A stretch of 64,000 nucleotides of DNA from Cohnella terricola (GCF_007786475.1 NZ_VNJJ01000009.1:62001-126000), one strand, 5' to 3'. Positions 17,963-26,562 are shown, numbered from the stretch's first letter. Made by a program: numbers and translations. Notes: generated by a model not told the origin, from the sequence alone.

Positions 17963-18923
17963 TCGGAGCTCCCTTCCAGGCCTTGCCTTGCCAGCTGTCG
18001 CGGCGGACGAGCTCGTCGTCGATGGCGTTCAGCACTTCCCATTTGCGCAAGCTCCACATCGGCCCGATCAGCAGATCGCGCGGAGCGTCCCCGGTCAATC
18101 GGTGCACGATCATATCCGGCGGAAGCATCTCGAGGGAATCGACGACGAGCGAGACGTATTCGTCCATGTCCAGGAAGCGCAGCAGGCCTTCCTTCCACTG
18201 GCGGACCATCGGCGTTTTGCGCATTAAATGAAGCAAATGGATTTTGATCCCCTGGACGTCCATCGCCGCGACGGCTCGAACGGTGTCCAGCATCATCTCG
18301 CGAGACTCGCCGGGCAAGCCGTGAATGATGTGCGCACAGACGCGTATCCCCCGGGTTCTCAGCCGGTTTACGGCGTCGACGAAGCAATCGGTATCGTGAG
18401 CGCGGTTAATGAGCTGCGAAGTGGATTCGTGGATCGTCTGCAGTCCCATCTCCACCCACAAATACGTGCGGTCGTTGAGTTCGGCCAAATAGTCCACGAC
18501 GTCGTCGGGAAGGCAATCCGGCCGCGTCGCAATCGATAATCCGACGACGCCCGGCTGCTCGAGAATGACTTCGTAATATTCCCTAAGCGTCTCCACCGGC
18601 GCATACGTATTCGTGTAGGCCTGGAAATAGCCGATGTATTTCGCATCGGGCCACTTCAAATGCTGGCGATCGCGAATATGATTGAATTGCGAGACGAGAT
18701 CGTCCCGCCGGCTGCCGGCGAAGTCCCCGGAGCCCCGCGTGCTGCAGAATGTGCATCCGCCCGCGGCGATGCTGCCGTCACGGTTCGGGCAAGTAAAGCC
18801 GGCGTCCAGCATGACTTTGAATACTTTCTCGCCGAACGTTTCCCGCATTTCGTAATTCCAAGTGTGAAATCGTTTGTCCGCCCATAACAGCGGAGCGCGA
18901 TCCGCTTTTTCGGTCGTTGTCAT
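17940..18923 (-). CDS. Radical SAM protein, YtqA/TIGR01212 family
   Basis: The 327-residue protein carries the spaced cluster-binding cysteines of this family, TCPNRDGSIAAGGCTFCS near residues 43-60. It continues with YFQAYTNTYAP, SIATRPDC and WVEMGLQTIHE, all characteristic of the YtqA/YhcC group. Its substrate is not established; the tight pairing with mnmM suggests tRNA modification. The start chosen is ATG 18923 (MTTTEKADRAPLLW), preceded by AAAGGA at 11 bases. An upstream extension to 19073 has no ribosome site and an unlikely N-terminus. It is first in a leftward pair with mnmM. Confidence 0.88.
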   Translation of the reverse strand: MTTTEKADRAPLLWADKRFHTWNYEMRETFGEKVFKVMLDAGFTCPNRDGSIAAGGCTFCSTRGSGDFAGSRRDDLVSQFNHIRDRQHLKWPDAKYIGYFQAYTNTYAPVETLREYYEVILEQPGVVGLSIATRPDCLPDDVVDYLAELNDRTYLWVEMGLQTIHESTSQLINRAHDTDCFVDAVNRLRTRGIRVCAHIIHGLPGESREMMLDTVRAVAAMDVQGIKIHLLHLMRKTPMVRQWKEGLLRFLDMDEYVSLVVDSLEMLPPDMIVHRLTGDAPRDLLIGPMWSLRKWEVLNAIDDELVRRDSWQGKAWKGAPNGIPVRT

Positions 18924-19257
18924 CGATGCATCCGTCCTTTGCTGAGGTCGGTATAATTGTAGCGAAAATCGAATCAAAATGCGAGGGCGGACCGCAAGTT
19001 CCTGGTTCATAACCCCGTGATAACGCTTTATTTCATTCCGATTACCGATTGATCGGACGGAGTCCGATTTCAAACAAACATCGATCTTGAATCAAGTTCG
19101 GCTTGAAATACCTAACATGATGTGTTATATTAAAAGTGCGTCAAATCAATGAAAAAACCTGACATTACAACATTTTTCGCAGATTCATTCATGTCGTTTC
19201 CATACCTCGGGCAGGCTAGACGCAAAGCGATTACAACCTATTGGAGAGGTGAGCGTA
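18924..19257. other. Divergent intergenic region with palindrome
   Basis: This 334-bp gap separates two divergent genes. A perfect inverted repeat, ATCGGAC (19052-19058) and GTCCGAT (19062-19068), stands alone and may be a regulator site. A good sigma-A promoter follows at 19103 for the small protein gene. Nothing else was recognised. Confidence 0.5.
19103..19131 (+). promoter_or_regulatory. Promoter of small protein gene
   Basis: TTGAAA (19103-19108) and TATATT (19126-19131) are 17 bases apart. The resulting 5' leader would be about 120 bases long. Confidence 0.65.
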
Positions 19258-19443
19258 ATGAATTCGAGCACGCGCATTCCGCAAGGGGACGATACGGTTA
19301 AGGTCGAATTGACGGTGAAAGAAGTGTTGGCCTTGTCCGGAGCTAAGTTCCCCAACAATCATAGCATCGAAGTCTCGGCACGAAAGAAGCTTAAGAGCAT
19401 TATCGAAGACCACTATATCGAAGAATACAAACGGTCGCATTAA
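19258..19443 (+). CDS. Small conserved-looking protein, 61 residues
   Basis: The short protein starts MNSSTRIPQGDDTVKV and has no signal peptide or membrane segment. It is mixed in charge with a basic stretch (SARKKLKSIIE). GGAGAGGTGA (19243-19252) precedes the ATG at 19258; a GTG nine bases upstream is less likely. A promoter and a terminator frame the gene closely, which supports it as a real monocistronic unit. I do not recognise the family. Confidence 0.7.
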   Translation: MNSSTRIPQGDDTVKVELTVKEVLALSGAKFPNNHSIEVSARKKLKSIIEDHYIEEYKRSH

Positions 19444-19466
19444 GATTAATCGGATACGCAAACAAA

Positions 19467-19502
19467 GGACGAATACCCATTTTTGGGGATTCGTTCTTTT
19501 TT
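19467..19502 (+). terminator. Terminator of small protein gene
   Basis: GGACGAAT (19467-19474) pairs with ATTCGTTC (19489-19496), and six T follow. Confidence 0.75.
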
Positions 19503-19506
19503 AGGT

Positions 19507-19554
19507 TTGACAATTTCAACCACTAGTTATATAGTTAGTTACATGAGTAACTAA
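19507..19554 (+). promoter_or_regulatory. Promoter with GntR-type operator
   Basis: TTGACA (19507-19512) and TATAGT (19530-19535) are 17 bases apart. A perfect inverted repeat TTAGTTAC (19535-19542), ATGA, GTAACTAA (19547-19554) touches the -10 box and covers the transcription start. The layout suggests repression by the GntR protein encoded just downstream. Confidence 0.7.
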
Positions 19555-19577
19555 CCGACTAACGTGGTGGTGAGGAA

Positions 19578-19949
19578 ATGACGTTTCACATGGATGACAG
19601 CCGCCCTATTTTCATGCAGATTGCTGAACGGATCGAGAACGATATTATCGAGGGGAGATTGCCGGAGGAATCGCAGGTGCCCTCGACCAATCAGTTCGCT
19701 GCATTTTACCAGATCAATCCGGCGACGGTCATGAAAGGCGTAAACCTGCTCGTGGATCAAGAAATTCTGTATAAGAAGAGAGGGATCGGTATGTTCGTGG
19801 CGACGGGAGTGCGAGAGAAAATCGTCGAGAAGCGCAAGGAGCAATTTTTCGAGCAGTACGTCGTAACGATGGTGAAGGAAGCGGAGAAGCTGGGCATTAA
19901 CGAAGAGCAGCTCACCGAAATGGTCAAGAGAGGGGCTAAGAAGCCATGA
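19578..19949 (+). CDS. GntR-family regulator, YtrA subfamily
   Basis: The 123-residue protein is a short GntR regulator: an N-terminal winged helix (PIFMQIAERIENDIIEGRLPEESQVPSTNQFA is its core, shown here by its parts IENDIIEGRLPEE and VPSTNQFAAFY) and only a small helical tail, as in the YtrA subfamily. Such proteins repress their own ABC transporter operon, and in Bacillus subtilis they respond to cell-wall antibiotics. It is translationally coupled to the next gene by an ATGA overlap. The palindromic operator at 19535 is the likely autoregulatory site. Confidence 0.88.
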   Translation: MTFHMDDSRPIFMQIAERIENDIIEGRLPEESQVPSTNQFAAFYQINPATVMKGVNLLVDQEILYKKRGIGMFVATGVREKIVEKRKEQFFEQYVVTMVKEAEKLGINEEQLTEMVKRGAKKP

Positions 19950-20839
19950 ACAAAATCGTCGAGGTTGTCGGACTTTCTAAGCAGTTCGGCAAAGTCAACG
20001 CAATCGATAACGTCAGCTTTACCCTGGAGGAAGGGAAAATCTACGGCTTGCTTGGAAGGAACGGAGCGGGCAAAACGTCGATCATGCACATCCTGACGGC
20101 ACAGTTGTTCAAGACGTCTGGAGAGATCAAAGTGTTCGGAGAAGATCCATACGAGAACGAACGCGTATTAAAACAAATTTGCTTCATTAAAGAAAGCCAG
20201 AGATATCCCGATATGTTCCGAATGGAGGATGTGCTGAAAGTATCGCCGATGTTCTTCCCGAATTGGGATCGGAAATTCGCTAACGAACTCGTCGAACTGT
20301 TTAATCTTCCTTTGAAACAACGCATCCGCAAGCTATCCAGAGGGATGTTGTCCGCCGTCGGTATCATCGTCGGGTTGGCCAGCCGGGCGCCTCTGACGAT
20401 TTTCGACGAGCCGTATTTGGGACTGGACGCGGTCGCGAGAAGTTTGTTTTACAACAAATTGCTTGAGGATTACGCGGAACACCCGCGCACGATTATCCTG
20501 TCAACGCATCTGATCGACGAAGTCAGCCAGTTGCTTGAACACGTTCTGGTTCTCGATCGGGGCAGATTGATTCTGAACGAGGAAGCGGAAGCGTTGCGGG
20601 GGAGAGCTTCGAAAATCGTCGGCTCGGCCGCGAAGGTCGAATTTTTCTTGGCGGGCAAGCAAGTCATCCACCGCGAACCGTTCGGCGGACTCTCGTCCGC
20701 GACGATACTGGGAGCGTTGACCGCGGAAGACCGCGCCCGGGCCTCCGAGCTCGGACTCGAGATCGCGCCGGTATCCCTGCAGCAGATGATCGTTCATCTG
20801 ACCGGGAGCAAAAGCGGAAATAAGGAGGAAGCGCTATGA
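19946..20839 (+). CDS. ABC transporter ATP-binding protein
   Basis: The 297-residue ATPase has Walker A GRNGAGKT (residues 37-44), a signature loop KLSRGM (129-134) that departs from LSGGQ as in YtrB-like proteins, Walker B LTIFDEP (150-156) and a switch histidine in ILSTHLID. About 80 residues after the ATPase core form a regulatory tail. It starts within the GntR gene's stop and overlaps the membrane subunit gene by four bases, so the three genes form one operon. Substrate is not evident; YtrA-type operons are linked to envelope stress. Confidence 0.9.
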   Translation: MNKIVEVVGLSKQFGKVNAIDNVSFTLEEGKIYGLLGRNGAGKTSIMHILTAQLFKTSGEIKVFGEDPYENERVLKQICFIKESQRYPDMFRMEDVLKVSPMFFPNWDRKFANELVELFNLPLKQRIRKLSRGMLSAVGIIVGLASRAPLTIFDEPYLGLDAVARSLFYNKLLEDYAEHPRTIILSTHLIDEVSQLLEHVLVLDRGRLILNEEAEALRGRASKIVGSAAKVEFFLAGKQVIHREPFGGLSSATILGALTAEDRARASELGLEIAPVSLQQMIVHLTGSKSGNKEEAL

Positions 20840-21516
20840 GCAGAGTGGCGGGTATCGTAAAAACGCATTTGACGGACCTGTGGTCTTGGGCGATGATGCC
20901 ATGGCTGATTCTTGGCATCAGCTTTACCGTAAACGTGATTATCGGTGCGTCGGTCGGAGATAAGATCGAGACCGGTGGGTTGAGTTCGATCTATGTTTAT
21001 ATGCTTGTACTCGGTGTCGGTAGCGTAGGTCAGACGTTTCCATTTCTGATCGGATTCGGGGCAAGGAGAAAAGATTACTTCCTCGGTACGACCGCGACGA
21101 TCGCGCTGATCGGCGCGGGCTCGGTGATTCTACTGCTTATTCTCGGTTACGTCGAGCGACAGACCGGTTACTGGGGGATCGAGCTTCACTTTTTTAATAT
21201 TTCCTACGTGACAGATGGGCCGCTGATTCAGAAGTTCTGGGTGCTGTTCAGCATGATGTTGCATTTCTTCTTCGTCGGATTCGCGATTTCATCGATCTAC
21301 CGCAAGTTCGGTCGCGACGGGTTATTCTTCTTCTTCATCGCGTTTGGGGTGGCGATTACATTCGCGGTTTACCTGCTCTCCGTGTTCGACAGATTGCGTG
21401 CCGTCTTCGATTGGTTTGTGGATTTGACCGTGCTGGGTCTAGCAAACGGACTGTTCTTATTGACGCTTGTTTACGTTGGATTGTCTTATTTACTGCTTCG
21501 CAAGGCATCGTTCTGA
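20836..21516 (+). CDS. ABC transporter membrane subunit
   Basis: The 226-residue protein is largely hydrophobic with about six membrane segments (near 18-38, 55-77, 87-110, 133-155, 162-184 and 193-220). No family motif beyond the fold was recognised. Its position directly after the ATPase, with an ATGA overlap, makes it the partner permease. No second permease gene follows, so it probably works as a homodimer. Confidence 0.8.
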   Translation: MSRVAGIVKTHLTDLWSWAMMPWLILGISFTVNVIIGASVGDKIETGGLSSIYVYMLVLGVGSVGQTFPFLIGFGARRKDYFLGTTATIALIGAGSVILLLILGYVERQTGYWGIELHFFNISYVTDGPLIQKFWVLFSMMLHFFFVGFAISSIYRKFGRDGLFFFFIAFGVAITFAVYLLSVFDRLRAVFDWFVDLTVLGLANGLFLLTLVYVGLSYLLLRKASF

Positions 21517-21521
21517 CTTGG

Positions 21522-21551
21522 TTGGAAAGCTTTCCAGTGATCGTATATAAT
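21522..21551 (+). promoter_or_regulatory. Promoter with palindrome upstream of marR
   Basis: TTGGAA (21522-21527) and TATAAT (21546-21551) are 18 bases apart. The perfect palindrome GGAAAGCTTTCC (21524-21535) overlaps the -35 side and could be a MarR operator. Confidence 0.55.
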
Positions 21552-21602
21552 GGATATAGGCTATGAGGACTAATACAATGACTCTTGAAGGAGAATTTCC
21601 GA

Positions 21603-22025
21603 TTGGACAGAAATGGATGGTTATCGACTTATCTCGAAAAATTTGTCGTTCATCGCAAAATGTGGGAATCGGAATGGCAAAGATCAAACAAGAGCGGGTT
21701 TACTAGTAGTCAGGCTTTTATGCTAATTCTTCTATATCAGAAGGGGCCGATGCAGGCCAAAGAGTTAATGGAAAATTTGGCTGTCTCTTCCGGCGGAATT
21801 ACGGTCATATCCGATAAATTAGGTCAATTGGGCTACATTCGCAAAATCAAGACCGAGCAGGACCGGCGTGCCGTTTTCATGGAAATTACCGACGAAGGCA
21901 GGAAAGCCTATCCCGATATCAAAGAAGAGTGGGAAGGCGTATCGAGAAGGATCTTTTCCGTTCTTTCCGATGTCGAGGTAGCCATAATGGCCCAGTTGTT
22001 CTCTAAGCTTGTCGATGATAACTAA
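21603..22025 (+). CDS. MarR-family transcriptional regulator
   Basis: The 140-residue protein has the MarR winged-helix core: FTSSQAFMLILLYQKGPMQAKELMENL, here in parts SSQAFMLILLY and MQAKELMENL, then SSGGITVISDKLGQLGYI and the wing EQDRRAVFMEITDEGRKAY. The ligand is unknown. The start is TTG 21603 (MDRNGWLSTYLEKF), eight or nine bases after GAAGGAG; the TTG at 21585 overlaps this site and is unlikely. It is transcribed alone, from its own promoter to the terminator at 22068, so its targets may lie elsewhere besides itself. Confidence 0.87.
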   Translation: MDRNGWLSTYLEKFVVHRKMWESEWQRSNKSGFTSSQAFMLILLYQKGPMQAKELMENLAVSSGGITVISDKLGQLGYIRKIKTEQDRRAVFMEITDEGRKAYPDIKEEWEGVSRRIFSVLSDVEVAIMAQLFSKLVDDN

Positions 22026-22067
22026 TCGCGACAGAGCGATTACGCGTCATCCGCGCAAAACAAACAT

Positions 22068-22108
22068 AAGTACTTGGCGAAGATGAGTCCTTCCCAAGTA
22101 CTTTTTTT
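22068..22108 (+). terminator. Terminator of marR
   Basis: AAGTACTTGG (22068-22077) pairs with CCAAGTACTT (22094-22103), followed by T to 22108. Confidence 0.85.
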
Positions 22109-22191
22109 GTTTGTCCTCTTTTTCGTGAATCCTGCCGAATATGATAAACTTCTATTAACTTAGTGTAAAAATTCGGCAAGGGGTTGGGGAT

Positions 22192-22815
22192 TTGAGAAGA
22201 AGTTATGTCTGGTTGGGGTTGGTCATTATTCTATTCGCGTGCGTTTGCGCGCTCACCTTTACGGATCATATAACCGGATTCGACCAAAACGTGATCGCAG
22301 CCGTTCAAGGCTGGGAGACTCCGGGTCTAACTCGCCTCATGGAAGGATTCAGTTGGATCGGCTCGACGATCGGCGCAACGCTAATATCCGCAGTAGCGTT
22401 TCTTTTTCTGGCTTTCGTTCTCGGACACCGCAAGGAATTGATTTTTTTCGTCGCCGTAGTCGGCGGGTCTGCTTTACTGAATAAAGTGCTGAAAAATACG
22501 TTTCACAGGGAGCGTCCGAATCTTCACCGTCTGGTGGAGGAAACCGGTTATAGTTTCCCGAGCGGACATTCCATGGCGGCGTTCGCGCTATACGGCGCAT
22601 TGATTTATTTGCTATGGAGGCACGTCCGGAGCGGCGCCGGGAAAATCGTTCTTGTCGTTATCGGTTCCCTGCTCATCCTTTGCATCGGTTTAAGCCGAAT
22701 TTATTTGGGCGTTCATTATCCGAGCGATGTCATCGGGGGCTACTTGGCAAGCAGCGTATGGCTAGGACTAATGATCGAATTTTTTCGCAAATGGAATCAA
22801 AGACTGATCAAATAA
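22192..22815 (+). CDS. PAP2-family membrane phosphatase
   Basis: The 207-residue integral membrane enzyme carries the three phosphatidate phosphatase motifs: KNTFHRERP, FPSGHS and SRIYLGVHYPSD. Five or six membrane helices are visible. The family removes phosphate from lipid phosphates such as undecaprenyl pyrophosphate or phosphatidylglycerol phosphate, with the active site facing outward. The start is TTG 22192 after GGGGTTGGGGAT. A second, different PAP2 gene lies at 24255. Confidence 0.9.
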   Translation: MRRSYVWLGLVIILFACVCALTFTDHITGFDQNVIAAVQGWETPGLTRLMEGFSWIGSTIGATLISAVAFLFLAFVLGHRKELIFFVAVVGGSALLNKVLKNTFHRERPNLHRLVEETGYSFPSGHSMAAFALYGALIYLLWRHVRSGAGKIVLVVIGSLLILCIGLSRIYLGVHYPSDVIGGYLASSVWLGLMIEFFRKWNQRLIK

Positions 22816-22867
22816 AAAAAGGTTGCGGAACGTCCGGGGGAAGAGGGACAACCGCAATCCTTTTTTT
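22814..22867. terminator. Bidirectional terminator
   Basis: GGTTGCGG (22821-22828) pairs with CCGCAATCC (22852-22860) with one bulge, with GTCC/GGAC extending it inside. A-run on the left and T-run on the right let it serve both convergent genes. Confidence 0.7.
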
Positions 22868-22870
22868 CGA

Positions 22871-23287
22871 TTATTGAACGATGAGCGCTCCCGTCATGCT
22901 GTCATGACCTTGACCGCATTGAATGGAGCAATGGAATTCGAATGAACCGGCTTTATCGAGCTTGATTTCCTTGGTATCGCCGTTTTTGAGATTGACGCCG
23001 AAATCCGGAATCTCGAGGCCGTGCGCGCCTTGCGTGTTGTTCAAAGTCAGCTTCAGCGTATCGCCGACGTTCGCCGTAATTTCATTCGGTTCGAACTTCC
23101 AGTTCGAGGCGTTAACCGTCACTTCTTTCACCGCACCGCCTCCGGCAGCTGGGGAAGTCCCTGCGGGCGGAGAACTAGGCGGCGGCGAGGACGGAGAAAC
23201 GTTTGCGTTGTTTTTGGTTGCACACGCGCTTAGCGCGAACATGGCGATCGCCGCGACAATCGCGAGTAACCATATGGATTTTTTCAT
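22871..23287 (-). CDS. CuA-like cupredoxin lipoprotein
   Basis: The 138-residue protein has a lipoprotein signal with lipobox LSAC (residues 18-21), a Pro/Ser/Gly linker and a single cupredoxin domain. The metal loop reads HCSIQCGQGHDSM, that is C-x3-C-x3-H-x2-M, the pattern of a dinuclear CuA site as in cytochrome oxidase subunit II. A further His lies in GAHGLEIP. No oxidase subunit genes are adjacent, so it is a free-standing CuA-type protein, perhaps an electron carrier or copper chaperone outside the membrane. The ATG follows GGGAGGCAC. The fold call is firm; the role is inferred. Confidence 0.88.
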   Translation of the reverse strand: MKKSIWLLAIVAAIAMFALSACATKNNANVSPSSPPPSSPPAGTSPAAGGGAVKEVTVNASNWKFEPNEITANVGDTLKLTLNNTQGAHGLEIPDFGVNLKNGDTKEIKLDKAGSFEFHCSIQCGQGHDSMTGALIVQ

Positions 23288-23450
23288 AAAATGTGCCTCC
23301 CTTCACCACTAATATGCCCATAAATCAAATTTTCACTTCAATTCGGGAAGGGGATTGCTGGGCGGTAATCTTATCTTTACAACCGGCCCGGAATTGGGCA
23401 AAATAAGATTCATTGACGTTAGGCGGCCATGGGCTGCGGGAGGAAATGGA

Positions 23451-24200
23451 ATGAGACTTCGCGGAAGAAAAAGGGAAAGCTTGGAATCGCAACAGGATAT
23501 CGTCGTGCTCGAGCCCAAGAAGTTGAAGGGGCGTTGGAGAGAGTTTTTCGGCAACGACAATCCCATTCACATCGAGTGCGGAATGGGCAAAGGTCAGTTC
23601 ATCAGCCGGTGGAGCGCGAACAATCCGGAAATCAATTATATCGGAATGGATATATACGATGAGCTGCTTCAGCGCGGCAGCGAGAAAGCTCGGAAGCTGT
23701 GGAAGGAAGAGAAGGACTCGGAGGAGGTTCCGAACCTTGCGCTGGTGCGGGGCAATGTCGAATTTCTGGACGACATGTTCGAGGAGAACGAGCTGACTCG
23801 CATCTACTTGAATTTTAGCGATCCGTGGCCGAAGTCGAAGCACGGCAAGCGCCGTCTGACACACCCGCGTTTTCTGATGAAATATAAGCACGTGCTGAAC
23901 GACATCGGAGAAATCCACTTCAAGACCGACTCGTTAAGCCTGTTCGAATTCTCGTTGAACAGCTTCTCCGACAGCGAATTGCAGATGCGCAATATTTCTT
24001 TGGATCTGCACCGCAACGGTGTGCGGGAAGATCTTGTTCTGACAGAGTACGAGGCGAAATTCATCGGCCAGGGGAAGCCGATCTATAGACTGGAAGCGGT
24101 AATCGGCGACAAAGTTCTTCAAGAGCATCGCCGTACGGTGGCGGAGGAGCTGCAAGAGCAATTCCGCAGAGGAACGACCAAGGATTTCGAAGAGGAATAA
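23451..24200 (+). CDS. trmB: tRNA (guanine-N7-)-methyltransferase
   Basis: The enzyme methylates G46 of tRNA using SAM. The 249-residue protein starts MRLRGRKRE, and has IHIECGMGKGQFI as its SAM loop, YIGMDIYDEL, the family motif LNFSDPWPKSKHGKRRL and a C-terminal TEYEAKFIGQGKPIYRLE. The start at ATG 23451 follows GGGAGGAAATGGA; the upstream open frame back to 23355 has no ribosome site. The tail of about 30 residues after the usual end (LQEQFRRGTTKDFEEE) is a charged extension. Confidence 0.93.
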   Translation: MRLRGRKRESLESQQDIVVLEPKKLKGRWREFFGNDNPIHIECGMGKGQFISRWSANNPEINYIGMDIYDELLQRGSEKARKLWKEEKDSEEVPNLALVRGNVEFLDDMFEENELTRIYLNFSDPWPKSKHGKRRLTHPRFLMKYKHVLNDIGEIHFKTDSLSLFEFSLNSFSDSELQMRNISLDLHRNGVREDLVLTEYEAKFIGQGKPIYRLEAVIGDKVLQEHRRTVAEELQEQFRRGTTKDFEEE

Positions 24201-24212
24201 TAATAAGCGATC

Positions 24213-24249
24213 AAAAAACGTGCTGCCGGAATTGGCTAGCACGTTTTTT
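24213..24249. terminator. Bidirectional terminator between trmB and PAP2 gene
   Basis: AAAAAACGTGCT (24213-24224) pairs with AGCACGTTTTTT (24238-24249), giving A and T runs usable from both sides. Confidence 0.85.
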
Positions 24250-24254
24250 AACGT

Positions 24255-24779
24255 TTATATCCATATCGATAATAGGAGAACGGTAGAGCTGCCCAGTACC
24301 GCGCCTGCTACGGTGTCGCTTGGGAAATGAAGGCCGAAGTAGATGCGCGACAAGGCGACGCCGATGCCGATCGGCAGCAAAACCGGGATGAACAGCGGTT
24401 CCATCAGCATCCAAGGCGTCAGCATAGCGAATGCGGCGGTCGTATGTCCGGATGGGAAAGATGGATCTTTAAGGGGACGGCGGCCGGTATTCGTCTGCGG
24501 CAGCACTTGATAAGGGCGAAGCCGCGGCGCGCTGCGTTTGGCGATCGCGACGGGAATGTGGCTGAGAACGATGGAAGCGAAAGCAAGCCAGCCCGCATGG
24601 CTCCATGGCCCCGGTGCGAATAACCCTGCTGCAAGAGAGATGGCAAGACTGAATGTAGCACCTGCGATCAGGGACAAAAGCTGAAAAATCCAGTTCAAAG
24701 CGGAACGATTCCAACGTGTGTTGACATGCAGGAACAATGGGCGCTCTACTTCCAGAAGGATACGGTAGAATCGGCTCAT
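24255..24779 (-). CDS. PAP2-family membrane phosphatase, BcrC-like
   Basis: The 174-residue protein has AKRSAPRLRPYQV (motif 1), FPSGHTT (motif 2) and SRIYFGLHFPSD (motif 3), with about five membrane helices. It is a small PAP2 enzyme of the kind that recycles undecaprenyl pyrophosphate or dephosphorylates other lipid carriers. The chosen start is ATG 24779 (MSRFYRILLEVERP), directly after AAGGAGGAGAAT; starts further upstream lack ribosome sites. It faces trmB tail to tail. Confidence 0.88.
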   Translation of the reverse strand: MSRFYRILLEVERPLFLHVNTRWNRSALNWIFQLLSLIAGATFSLAISLAAGLFAPGPWSHAGWLAFASIVLSHIPVAIAKRSAPRLRPYQVLPQTNTGRRPLKDPSFPSGHTTAAFAMLTPWMLMEPLFIPVLLPIGIGVALSRIYFGLHFPSDTVAGAVLGSSTVLLLSIWI

Positions 24780-25289
24780 ATTCTCCTCCTTAGGCTTGAA
24801 CATACTGATCATAGCGGGGAACTTTTCGTTCCTTCTCTAACATATAACGCCATTGTCATGACAGTATTAACGTGGAATTTCCGAATCGTGGAAAAGCAGT
24901 TTTATAAACCCCTTCGTTGGGTAAACTTCTATTGGCTGCAACCTTGTCGTTACGCTTTTCGTTAATTTACTGTGAAATGAGCATAGGTCTTCGGATAGAG
25001 AATCAATGAAATTCGATGAAAATCCGGGTTGAGAAGCAGAATATTCCGTTGCGAGCGTCGGTTAGTCGACCTGAAAGCCGCATCTTACCGAAAAGCAACC
25101 GATTTTGGATTTAATCTCCTTTTGACAAAAGGAAGCAAACGGATAACAATCAAGATTATCTCTTTTGGAGGGGGCAATAAAGAATAGCGTTGGTCACTTA
25201 GTAAACAAAAAGACAAAGAGAAAAAACAAAAAACACTCAGAGAGAAAAAAGAGAAAAAGAAAAAAGGGATCTAGGGGGTACAACTGAAT
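24780..25289. other. 510-bp gene-free region with A/G-rich leader
   Basis: The left half shows nothing recognisable. A candidate promoter, TTGACA (25122-25127), 17 bases, AACAAT (25145-25150), lies at the right. It is followed by an unusual purine-rich leader (25204-25265, nearly all A and G on the plus strand) before the ribosome site GGGGG of the glycosyltransferase. The purine tract may act as an unstructured, efficiently translated leader. Confidence 0.45.
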
Positions 25290-26528
25290 ATGTTTAACAA
25301 TGTTCTTATGGTGATCCAAGGACTTGCCGCGGCGATCGGGGTGTATCAAATCATTCTGTCGTTTTTCGGCTGGTACCGCAGGAGAGAACGGATTACCCAC
25401 AAGCCAACTAAGTCGTTCGCGCTGCTCGTGGCCGCGCACAACGAAGAGACTGTCGTCGGAGCTTTGATCGAGAACTTGCTGAAGATGGAGTATCCGCGCG
25501 AGCTGTTCGATATTTTCGTCATTTGCGACAATTGCACGGATGGAACCGCGGACGTCGTACGCAAGTACGAGGGCGTATATGCCTGCGAAAGAACGAATCC
25601 GAACCAACGAGGCAAAGGATTCGCGATCGAGTGGATGCTTAAGGAGCTTTGGAAAAATCCTCGGCAATACGATGCGATCGTCATGTTCGACGCCGACAAC
25701 CTGGTCGCGACGAACTTCCTACAATACATGAACGAGGATTTGTGCAACGGCTACCGCGTCATCCAAGGTTACTTGGATACGAAAAACCCGCACGACTCCT
25801 GGATCAGCGCCGCCAACGGCATTACTTACTGGTTCTGCAACCGGCTATGGCAATTGCCCCGGTATAATCTGAAGTTGTCTAACTTCCTCGGCGGTACGGG
25901 AATGTGCTTCGAGACGAAGCTGCTCAAGGATATGGGGTGGGGCGCAACAAGCCTCGTCGAAGACTTGGAATTCACCGTTCGCTGTATTCAAAGAGGCATC
26001 TACCCGAAATTCAACTATGACGCGCGCGTCTATGACGAGAAGCCGATTACGTTCCGAGCGTCCGCCCGCCAGCGCCTGCGCTGGATGCAAGGACACTTCG
26101 ACGTATCCCGCCGTTATTTGCTCCCTTTGCTGTGGCAAGGCATCCGTACGGGGAGCATCGTCAAGATCGACGCCGCTCTGTATATTTTTAACGCGTTCAT
26201 CTATTTGATCGGTTTCCTGGTTACGCTCGCGCTTTGGTTCGACATCATGCTTCCGGGCGGTCCGCACCTGACATCCATCTACTCGAAAATGCCGCTCGGC
26301 TTGTCGCTGACCATCGTGCTGTACGGTTATCTGCAATGTCCAATCGCCATGCTGATGGAGAAAGTCAATTGGAAAATGTACTTGAAGCTGCTGCTGTTCC
26401 CGGTATTTTTCCTGTCCTGGTGGCCGATCGCGTTTTACGCCTTTTTCACGCAAAACAACAAAACTTGGAGCCATACGCAGCATACGCGCGTCATTCGGCT
26501 GGAAGAAGTCCAAGGCAAACAAATGTAA
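25290..26528 (+). CDS. Membrane-bound processive glycosyltransferase, family 2
   Basis: The 412-residue protein has one N-terminal helix, a GT-A domain with LLVAAHNEE, FDADN (the DxD site near residues 134-138) and SLVEDLEFT, then QRLRWMQGH (a QxxRW motif). It ends with three or four C-terminal helices. These are the marks of processive beta-glycosyltransferases that make and export a polysaccharide. The sugar is not shown by the sequence. It is transcribed alone, upstream of the infC leader. Confidence 0.88.
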   Translation: MFNNVLMVIQGLAAAIGVYQIILSFFGWYRRRERITHKPTKSFALLVAAHNEETVVGALIENLLKMEYPRELFDIFVICDNCTDGTADVVRKYEGVYACERTNPNQRGKGFAIEWMLKELWKNPRQYDAIVMFDADNLVATNFLQYMNEDLCNGYRVIQGYLDTKNPHDSWISAANGITYWFCNRLWQLPRYNLKLSNFLGGTGMCFETKLLKDMGWGATSLVEDLEFTVRCIQRGIYPKFNYDARVYDEKPITFRASARQRLRWMQGHFDVSRRYLLPLLWQGIRTGSIVKIDAALYIFNAFIYLIGFLVTLALWFDIMLPGGPHLTSIYSKMPLGLSLTIVLYGYLQCPIAMLMEKVNWKMYLKLLLFPVFFLSWWPIAFYAFFTQNNKTWSHTQHTRVIRLEEVQGKQM

Positions 26529-26562
26529 GAAAAGATCAGCGACAGATCACACAACGGATATG

